This document shows, piece after piece, positions 44,327 to 49,729 of a stretch of DNA of 49,729 nucleotides. The DNA is from Actinobacteria bacterium HGW-Actinobacteria-6 (lineage in GTDB: Bacteria; Actinomycetota; Coriobacteriia; Anaerosomatales; Anaerosomataceae), in the NCBI GenBank assembly GCA_002841295.1, contig PHEU01000013.1:1-49729 (forward strand), read 5' to 3'. Numbering within the stretch: the first letter of the stretch is position 1; every line of letters begins with the position of its first letter. Made by a program: the position numbers and the translations under genes. Below the pieces are notes generated by a model that was given only the letters and a program-made list of their open reading frames with translations, searched no databases and was not told the DNA's origin.

Positions 44327-46191
44327 TGGCGACCTGCCACACACCCACACCCTCACGTTCCAACGCGGCCGCACCTGAAGCCGCGCGGACTGTCGTGCTC
44401 GCCGGCAACCCGAACGTGGGCAAATCCGTCGTGTTCGCTGCGCTCACCGGCACCTACGTCGACGTCAGCAACTTCCCCGGCACGACTGTTGAGCTCTTCC
44501 GCGGCCACCGGGGCGAGCTTGAGATCATCGACACTCCCGGCGTCTACGGCGTCGGCTCCCTGAACGACGAAGAGGCCGTCGCCCGCGACGTCATCCTCAC
44601 GGCCGACACGGTCGTGAACGTGGTCGACGCGGTTCACCCGGAGCGCGACCTGTTCCTCACGCTTCAGCTCATCGACATGGGCCTCTCTGTGATCGTTGTC
44701 CTCAATATGGCCGACGAGGCGCGCAAGCAAGGCGTTGCGATCGACCGCGACTTGCTCGAGGACTTGCTCGGCGTACCGGTCGTTGAGATGGTCGCCGTGA
44801 CGGGCGAAGGCGTCGACGAACTCCTGCGCCGTCTGCCCGAGGCGCATCCGGGCCACGCCGACCCCACGCTTGACACCGACGTGCTGCCGCTTGCGGCCAA
44901 GATCGGCTCACGTGCCGAGGCGGTCCTCGTACTGGAAGGCGACGCGGTCGTCGCCGAGCGTCACGGCCTCGAGCCGCACACCTCGGCAGACTGCGTCTAC
45001 TCGGCCAGGCGTGCCCGCGTGAACGACGTCGTCGGCCACGTGCTCACGACCACCACCGAAGGCGCCGGTCTTGGCGCACACCTGAGCTACCTGATGATGC
45101 ACCCGCTCACCGGTCTGCCGATGCTGGGTGCGCTGCTCTGGCTCATGTACAAAGTGCTTGGCGAGTGGGTGGCAGCTGACCTGGTCGGCATCACCGAGGG
45201 CACGCTCATGAATGGCTACTACGAGCCGTTCATGCGCGGGCTGGTTGAGCGCGTCTTTGCCACCGGTACCGCCGGATACACCTTCCTCGCAGGCGAGTTC
45301 GGCATACTCACCATGACCGTCACGTACCTTTTCGGCGTCATCTTGCCGCTTGTGGCCGGCTTCTACCTCCTCATGGCACTCCTTGAGGACTCAGGTTATC
45401 TGCCGAGAATCGCCGCGCTCGCCGATCGCTCACTCACATCGCTCGGCTTAAACGGCCGCGCTGTTATCCCGCTCATCCTCGGCCTCGGATGCGTGACGAT
45501 GGGTACGCTGACCACGCGCATCCTCGGCAGCCGGCGCGAGCGCTTCATCGCGACGACGCTTATGGCGATCGCGGTGCCGTGCTCGGCACAGATCGCGGTC
45601 ATCACGGCGCTCATGGCGCGCGTTGGCGGCTGGTACGCGCTTGGGTACTTCGTGGCGCTTCTCGGCATCTTCGTGCTAGTGGGCACTGTGCTCAACAAGC
45701 TCACGCCCGGCGTGTCGACGGACCTGCTCATCGACTTGCCGCCGCTGCGCGTGCCGAGGATCGGCAATGTACTGCGCAAGAGCAGCCAGAAGGTCTATCA
45801 CTTCATGAAGGAAGTGGCCGTATTCTTCCTCGCGGGCGCGGCACTTATATCGACGCTCTCGATCACCGGCGCGCTCGCGTGGGTGCAAACCGCCGCCGAG
45901 CCGCTCACAGTCGGCTGGCTCCACTTGCCGAAAGAGGCTGCGACCGCGTTTGTGATGGGCTTCGTCAGGCGTGACTTCGGTGCGGCCGGGTTCTTCACGA
46001 TGAATCTATCCTCGGCGCAACTGCTCGTGGCGATGGTGACGATCACGCTGTTCGTGCCGTGTGTGGCGTCCGTGATGGTCATCCTAAAAGAGCGCGGGTG
46101 GAAGTATCTCGCCGGTCTGTTGATCACATCGGTGAGCGGCGCGTTCCTGGTAGGCGGTTTGCTTGCACAGCTGTTGGACGTGCTGACGTGA
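44326..46191 (+). CDS. feoB: Ferrous iron transporter FeoB
   Basis: The 621-residue protein couples an N-terminal G domain to a polytopic membrane pore. The G domain has G1 GNPNVGKS (27-34), G2 Thr in FPGTTVE, G3 DTPGVYG (69-75) and G4 NMADE. The gate-like helices carry GCVTMGTLTTR and VPCSAQIAVI, a divergent version of the usual FeoB Cys gates. Length is shorter than the roughly 770 residues of E. coli FeoB, lacking some C-terminal extension. It is translationally coupled to feoA and to a Cys-rich gene downstream. Confidence 0.93.
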   Translation: MATCHTPTPSRSNAAAPEAARTVVLAGNPNVGKSVVFAALTGTYVDVSNFPGTTVELFRGHRGELEIIDTPGVYGVGSLNDEEAVARDVILTADTVVNVVDAVHPERDLFLTLQLIDMGLSVIVVLNMADEARKQGVAIDRDLLEDLLGVPVVEMVAVTGEGVDELLRRLPEAHPGHADPTLDTDVLPLAAKIGSRAEAVLVLEGDAVVAERHGLEPHTSADCVYSARRARVNDVVGHVLTTTTEGAGLGAHLSYLMMHPLTGLPMLGALLWLMYKVLGEWVAADLVGITEGTLMNGYYEPFMRGLVERVFATGTAGYTFLAGEFGILTMTVTYLFGVILPLVAGFYLLMALLEDSGYLPRIAALADRSLTSLGLNGRAVIPLILGLGCVTMGTLTTRILGSRRERFIATTLMAIAVPCSAQIAVITALMARVGGWYALGYFVALLGIFVLVGTVLNKLTPGVSTDLLIDLPPLRVPRIGNVLRKSSQKVYHFMKEVAVFFLAGAALISTLSITGALAWVQTAAEPLTVGWLHLPKEAATAFVMGFVRRDFGAAGFFTMNLSSAQLLVAMVTITLFVPCVASVMVILKERGWKYLAGLLITSVSGAFLVGGLLAQLLDVLT

Positions 46192-46214
46192 GCGCCGCTA
46201 ACAAGGGAGAGACC

Positions 46215-46370
46215 GTGACACAAAAAGGGGGCCTCACCGTCACAGAGGTCAAGACGTCATGCCCCACGTGCGGTCATGTTGCCGAGGGGATCCGCTGCCC
46301 GCGCTGCAACACGTTCAAGTTGATCGGGTGTGGCGGGAGCTGTCGCACCTGCAAGACCAAGTGCGGCTAG
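46215..46370 (+). CDS. Cysteine-rich 51-residue protein linked to feoB
   Basis: GTG 46215 is preceded by AAGGGAGAG; an in-frame GTG at 46188 overlapping the feoB stop is an alternative. The product has eight cysteines: CPTC (16, 19), CPRC (28, 31), then Cys39, 43, 46 and 50 in CGGSCRTCKTKCG. The first four form a zinc-ribbon-like pair. The last four could hold a second metal or an Fe-S cluster. It takes the position that FeoC holds in enterobacteria, but it has no winged-helix length. Family not recognised. Stop is 8 bases from the convergent sdaAB stop. Confidence 0.75.
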   Translation: MTQKGGLTVTEVKTSCPTCGHVAEGIRCPRCNTFKLIGCGGSCRTCKTKCG

Positions 46371-46377
46371 CGGCCAG

Positions 46378-47049
46378 TTAGACGCTCGGCACGCTTCGGA
46401 CCTCGGTCACGCCGGCAATCGCCCCGATCGAGGCCGCAATCTCCTCGGCTACCGGCTCATCGGTCTCGATGAGCATCAGCGCGCGGGCGCCACGCCTCTC
46501 GCGCGCAACCTGCATGGACGCGATGTTGATGACGTCGGCTGCGAGCCGCGCCGTAACAGCCGCGACAACGCCGGGCTGATCCTGGTGGACGACGACAAGC
46601 ATCGGGAGCTCGCCGGTGACCTCCACCGGGAAGTCGTTGATGAGCGTGACAAGCACATCTCCGCCGCCGAGCGATGAACCCTGCACCAAGAACTCTCGGC
46701 CACTTTCGTCCGTCATACTCATACGTGCGGTGTTGGGATGTACTTCACCGAGGTCTTCTTCAGTGAAAACGATACTCAATCCTTGTTCGCGCGCGAGTTG
46801 TAGTGAGTCAGGCAAGCGTTCGTCGTCGGGAGCGAAGCCGAGTAGCCCCGCCACGAGCGCACGATCGGTACCATGGCCGCGTCCGGTGGTCGCGAACGAG
46901 CCGTGGAGCGCGATCTTTGCCGAGCGAGGAGTGCCGCCAACGACAGCCCGGGCAAGCGCGCCGAGGCGTGCAGCTCCGGCCGTGTGGCTGGAAGAAGGAC
47001 CGATCATGACCGGTCCGACGATATCGAAAAGGCTTCTTTGGCGCATCAT
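46378..47049 (-). CDS. sdaAB: L-serine dehydratase, iron-sulphur-dependent, beta subunit
   Basis: The 223-residue subunit has the hallmark DIVGPVMIGPSSSHTAGAARLG (about 9-30, quoted here as DIVGPVMIGPSSSHTAGA) and a C-terminal ACT domain (about 148-220). The ACT domain includes VVVHQDQPGVVAAV and probably binds a regulatory amino acid. It pairs with SdaAA, encoded 2.5 kb away beyond the feo operon. ATG 47049 has no Shine-Dalgarno. A TACAAT -10 lies six bases upstream, suggesting a leaderless mRNA. A much longer in-frame reading would extend over the divergent neighbour and is rejected. Confidence 0.93.
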   Translation of the reverse strand: MMRQRSLFDIVGPVMIGPSSSHTAGAARLGALARAVVGGTPRSAKIALHGSFATTGRGHGTDRALVAGLLGFAPDDERLPDSLQLAREQGLSIVFTEEDLGEVHPNTARMSMTDESGREFLVQGSSLGGGDVLVTLINDFPVEVTGELPMLVVVHQDQPGVVAAVTARLAADVINIASMQVARERRGARALMLIETDEPVAEEIAASIGAIAGVTEVRSVPSV

Positions 47050-47055
47050 GGCACG

Positions 47056-47061
47056 ATTGTA
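47056..47061 (-). promoter_or_regulatory. -10 element giving a leaderless sdaAB mRNA
   Basis: TACAAT on the minus strand is followed by six bases and then ATG 47049. Transcription would start at or next to the A of the start codon. No ribosome-binding site is present, consistent with leaderless translation. A TTCACA possible -35 (47082-47087) lies 20 bases upstream. Confidence 0.5.
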
Positions 47062-47080
47062 GCGTGTAGCTATGTGGTTA

Positions 47081-47110
47081 TTGTGAAAACGGCGCATCAC
47101 GGCGTATGAT
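47081..47110 (+). promoter_or_regulatory. Promoter of the first NTF2-like gene
   Basis: TTGTGA (47081-47086), an 18-base spacer and TATGAT (47105-47110) fit a housekeeping promoter. Start near 47117 gives a leader of about 40 nt to ATG 47159. The -35 region overlaps that of the divergent sdaAB promoter. Confidence 0.6.
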
Positions 47111-47158
47111 TTCCCAGCGCGTAAGCGTCGTTCAGGCAAGCGAGAAGGAAGGAATACC

Positions 47159-47719
47159 ATGTCCGACGAAGAGACCGGTGTTGTGAAAGCCGGCCCAAAC
47201 AAGATGGTAATTGCGTTGCTCAGCCTCGTGGCCGTGCTCCTGGTTGCGATCGTCGTGATCATCGTGATGCAGCAGAAGCCGGTCTCGACTCCGGTTGCCG
47301 CTAACACGGACACCGCTAGCACCACCGATGGTACGGCGAGCGGCATGGGTGGATCCGCACCTGCAGCCGACGTGCCGTTCGACGTTGCGACCGCAGTCAA
47401 GGTCGCCGAGGGTGTTACGCCCGAAGAGCACGTGAAGGCGTACTTTGAGGCACTCGTGAAGGACGACTACGCTACCGCGTACAAGCTCCTGCCGCTCGAC
47501 AAGCAGGCCGCGCAGGACGAGCCGACCTTTGCCAAGCAGCTTGGTGACTACGACGTGCAGTCGTTCAAGATCGACGACGCGAAGGTTACCGACACCGGTG
47601 CCGAGATCACCGCGACGGCCACCATGGCCGGCGGCGACTTCCAGTACCTGTGGACGTTCGTGAAGGACGGCGACACCTGGTTCGTCAAGTCGCGCACGCT
47701 TCCCGGTATGGGCGGCTAA
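47159..47719 (+). CDS. Membrane-anchored NTF2-like (DUF4878-type) protein, copy 1
   Basis: The 186-residue protein has a short cytoplasmic N-terminus, one helix (about 17-38), a Ser/Thr/Ala linker (about 40-72) and a domain of about 105 residues. That domain starts TPEEHVKAYFEALVKDDYATAYKLLPLDKQ and ends FQYLWTFVKDGDTWFVKSRTLPG, the DUF4878/NTF2-like pattern of small exported lumazine-binding-like folds. ATG 47159 has AAGGAAGGA upstream. A paralogue follows at 47860 with the same C-terminal domain. Role unknown. Confidence 0.75.
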   Translation: MSDEETGVVKAGPNKMVIALLSLVAVLLVAIVVIIVMQQKPVSTPVAANTDTASTTDGTASGMGGSAPAADVPFDVATAVKVAEGVTPEEHVKAYFEALVKDDYATAYKLLPLDKQAAQDEPTFAKQLGDYDVQSFKIDDAKVTDTGAEITATATMAGGDFQYLWTFVKDGDTWFVKSRTLPGMGG

Positions 47720-47743
47720 CACTCAGCTCCATAGGTCTTGATG

Positions 47744-47765
47744 GCGGCGCCCTTCGGGGCGCCGC
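47744..47765 (+). terminator. Terminator after NTF2-like copy 1
   Basis: A 9-bp perfect GC stem (47744-47752 with 47757-47765) with a stable TTCG tetraloop is followed by TTCTTGTTTCT. It ends the first NTF2-like transcript. Confidence 0.85.
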
Positions 47766-47797
47766 TTCTTGTTTCTCGGCAAGCAGGGCGGGGATTG

Positions 47798-47826
47798 TTG
47801 GGCGTCTTATGTTCTGTGAATATAAG
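47798..47826 (+). promoter_or_regulatory. Promoter of the second NTF2-like gene
   Basis: TTGGGC (47798-47803), a 17-base spacer and TATAAG (47821-47826), preceded by TGAA, lie between the terminator and the second paralogue. Start near 47833. Confidence 0.55.
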
Positions 47827-47859
47827 GCTGTGACCCGCCCCGGATGATTGGATGCCACC

Positions 47860-48579
47860 GTGAGCGACCAGTATCCCGCACCTCCGCCTTCGGGCCCCGC
47901 TGGACCGCCGGTGCAGAGCGTCCCCATGGATTCAAGCGCATGGCACCTTCAGTGGTGGTTCATCATCGTGTGCTTCCTGGTGTTCTGGCCGGTGGGCATG
48001 GTTCTGCTCTGGGTGAGTCCTGTCCCGAAGAAGAACGCGAAGATCGCGGTTACCGCGGTGATGGTGCTGGTTCCGCTTGTCGCTGGGTGCGGGCTCGTTG
48101 CTGTGCTGAGCGCCTTCAGGGTCGGCACCGATGCGATTATTGAGCAGTCCACAACTGAGCCAGCGATCGAGCAGCCGTTTGAGGAGGTCACCATCGGTGA
48201 GCTCCCCGAACCGGAGCCGGAACCGGAGGTACTGTTCGACCCGGGCACGGCTACGCGTGTGGCCGAAGAGCGTTCGCCCGAGGAGCACGTGCGCATGCAT
48301 ATGCAGAAGCTCGTGGACGGGGACTACGCCACGGCGTACGCGCTTCTTCCGGCTGACAAGCAGGTCTCGTACGGTGACGGTGGGGTCTTCGCCGCACAGG
48401 TTGGCGGATACGGCATACAGTCGTTCACGATTGACAACGCTGTGCAGGATGACACCATCGCCGAGGTAACCACAACGATGGTGACGTCCAACGGCGACTT
48501 CCAATACGTGTGGACGTTCGTGAAGGACGGCGACACCTGGTTGGTGAAGTCACGGACCATTGGCGGCATGACGGAATAG
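47860..48579 (+). CDS. Membrane-anchored NTF2-like protein, copy 2
   Basis: The 239-residue paralogue of the preceding gene has a proline-rich start (SDQYPAPPPSGPAGPP) and two hydrophobic helices (about 27-50 and 58-84). An acidic Glu-Pro linker (about 110-130) leads to the same C-terminal domain: SPEEHVRMHMQKLVDGDYATAYALLPADKQ and FQYVWTFVKDGDTWLVKSR. GTG 47860 is chosen because it gives the MSD start shared with copy 1; TTG 47848 is possible. The shared domain is strongly conserved while the membrane part differs, suggesting duplication followed by anchor exchange. Confidence 0.72.
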   Translation: MSDQYPAPPPSGPAGPPVQSVPMDSSAWHLQWWFIIVCFLVFWPVGMVLLWVSPVPKKNAKIAVTAVMVLVPLVAGCGLVAVLSAFRVGTDAIIEQSTTEPAIEQPFEEVTIGELPEPEPEPEVLFDPGTATRVAEERSPEEHVRMHMQKLVDGDYATAYALLPADKQVSYGDGGVFAAQVGGYGIQSFTIDNAVQDDTIAEVTTTMVTSNGDFQYVWTFVKDGDTWLVKSRTIGGMTE

Positions 48580-48616
48580 CCTTCACACGTCACACCTGCG
48601 TGCTACGCTTGCGGGC

Positions 48617-49729
48617 ATGATTCCCGATGCGCTCGCGCGCTTTCTCCAGCCCGGTACCGATCCGGATATCGCAGCGTCGTACGCGACGTTTGCCGAGCGT
48701 GCCCGCGATGCGGTTTTCGGCTTTGAGGAAGAGATCGCGTTCGTAGATGTGGAGACCACCGGGTTCAGCCCGTGGAATGACGAAATCATCGAAGTCGCCG
48801 TTGTGGTGGCCAAAGGGCCGGAGATCGTCAGCCGCTGGAGCACGCTCGTGCGCCCGCAGAAGCCGATCCCGCACGAGACCACACAGCTCACCGGCATCGA
48901 CAACGAGATGGTCGCCAAGGCACCCGTGATCGAGGGTGTTGTGGCCGAGATCGCCAAGGCGATCGGCAAGCGCGATATCGTTGCCCACAACGCGAAGTTC
49001 GATCGCGACTTTCTTGCTGCGTGCGGCTGCGGCCCCACCCGGCTGCGCGGCACGTGGATCGACAGCCTGGATGTGGCGCGCATCGCGCTGCCGCGCCTGC
49101 GCTCGCACCGGCTCGCGGACCTCTCGGCGGCGTTTGAGATCGACGCGGGGCCCGCTCATCGTGCGACTACCGACACCGAGGTGCTCGCCATGCTCTGGCG
49201 CGTGCTGCTGGTAGCGATCGACGAGCTGCCGGACGCCGTGCTCGGCGAGCTGGCGCGCATCGGCGGTGACGGCTGGGGGCCGGGACGCGTGCTCACGCAC
49301 CTTGCGGCCGCGCGCCCGAGGCCGCCGATCGACCTCAAGACGCTGCGGCACGATCGGCTCAAGCACGAGCGCGCCGACGCGATGGTGGACGCGGCCGAGC
49401 TCAAGCTCATCGCGCCGGAAGTCGAGGCGATCCTCGCGGAGTTTGCCGACGAAGGCGCCGTGCGGCGGATGTACCCGGGCTTCGAGTCGCGTGACGAGCA
49501 ACTCAAGATGGCCGAGGCGGTTCTCGGCGCGTTTTGCTCGGACACGCATCTGGCGGTGGAGGCGGGGACCGGTGTTGGCAAGAGCGTGGCGTACCTGGTG
49601 CCGGCCGCGCACCTCGCGCTTACCAACCGCGTGGCAGTGGGCGTGGCCACCAAGACGAACACGCTCATGGACCAGCTCCTCTACAGCGAGCTGCCGGCGC
49701 TCTCCAAGGCGCTTGGCGGCAAGCTTCGC
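48617..49729 (+). CDS. DEDDh exonuclease / DinG-type helicase (3' end outside window)
   Basis: 371 residues are visible and the frame stays open to the window edge. An N-terminal DEDDh 3'-5' exonuclease has Exo I FVDVETTG (Asp/Glu, about 43-50), NAKFDRDFL (Exo II, about 121-129) and HRATTDTEV (Exo III, about 178-186). After a linker, an SF2 XPD/DinG-type helicase begins with Walker A EAGTGVGKSVAYLVP (about 315-329). This fusion matches the DinG/YpvA-like proteins of Gram-positives. ATG 48617 has no clear ribosome-binding site, and TACGCT lies seven bases upstream. The rest lies beyond the window. Confidence 0.9.
   Translation, partial: MIPDALARFLQPGTDPDIAASYATFAERARDAVFGFEEEIAFVDVETTGFSPWNDEIIEVAVVVAKGPEIVSRWSTLVRPQKPIPHETTQLTGIDNEMVAKAPVIEGVVAEIAKAIGKRDIVAHNAKFDRDFLAACGCGPTRLRGTWIDSLDVARIALPRLRSHRLADLSAAFEIDAGPAHRATTDTEVLAMLWRVLLVAIDELPDAVLGELARIGGDGWGPGRVLTHLAAARPRPPIDLKTLRHDRLKHERADAMVDAAELKLIAPEVEAILAEFADEGAVRRMYPGFESRDEQLKMAEAVLGAFCSDTHLAVEAGTGVGKSVAYLVPAAHLALTNRVAVGVATKTNTLMDQLLYSELPALSKALGGKLR

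Noticed and set aside
47050-47400. In-frame N-terminal extension of sdaAB
   Set aside because: The extra 117 residues are antisense to the NTF2-like gene and its promoter; family members start at MM(R)QRSLFDIVGP.
48590-49612. Long minus-strand open frame of about 340 codons opposite the DinG-type gene
   Set aside because: Arg/His/Ala-rich translation with no motif; it is the mirror of a high-GC coding region whose plus frame carries clear exonuclease and Walker motifs.

Overview
This window is a chromosomal replication-origin region of a high-GC bacterium, most likely an actinobacterium of the Coriobacteriia / OPB41 type (inferred from gene content, many GTG starts and anaerobe-style genes, not from a database search). 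Genes left of about 18.8 kb run almost entirely on the minus strand and genes just right of it on the plus strand, as expected for bidirectional replication starting near 16.3-19.3 kb.

Left arm (0-13.4 kb). Two ABC-2 export permeases (the first cut by the window edge), a 44-residue membrane microprotein and a secreted or anchored unknown lie ahead of a tRNA-Ile(GAT) and a DUF151 bifunctional-nuclease-like gene. A MacAB-like tripartite export operon, a HAD phosphatase, an MFS transporter and the gyrase operon (gyrB, an unknown two-TM membrane protein, gyrA) follow, all on the minus strand.

Origin core (13.5-24.8 kb). On the minus strand: an unnamed GHKL-ATPase/winged-helix gene, dnaA, dnaN, recF and a DUF721 (DciA-like) gene. 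On the plus strand: rpmH, rnpA, yidD, yidC, jag, rsmG, parA, parB and a YtxH-like gene. The origin looks bipartite. A dense DnaA-box field (18774-19299) lies upstream of the GHKL-dnaA operon. The dnaA-dnaN gap holds a DnaA box directly abutting a tract of ten T-initial triplets, six of them TAA/TAG, which matches a DnaA-trio unwinding element. Two parS palindromes (22012-22085) sit just before parAB, and one overlaps the rsmG start.

Right arm (24.9-49.7 kb). This holds an addB-addA recombination nuclease pair (both subunits with Cas4-like Fe-S nuclease cysteines), rlmN, a rubredoxin-first rubrerythrin, a membrane-anchored multiheme cytochrome c, an HtrA protease, ddl, a CHASE4-like/PAS histidine kinase and a beta carbonic anhydrase. 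A P-type ATPase follows, preceded by what reads as a yybP-ykoY (Mn2+) riboswitch. L-serine dehydratase is split into sdaAA and sdaAB flanking a feoA-feoB-Cys-rich operon. Two paralogous NTF2-like membrane proteins and the start of an exonuclease/DinG-type helicase close the window. Oxygen-labile Fe-S serine dehydratase, Feo ferrous uptake, rubrerythrin and the multiheme cytochrome together point to an anaerobe with extracytoplasmic electron transfer.

The most noteworthy items are the DnaA-trio origin, the GHKL-HTH gene coupled to dnaA, the Mn2+ riboswitch with its apparent switching stem, the parS over the rsmG start, and an unusual CXCH haem motif.
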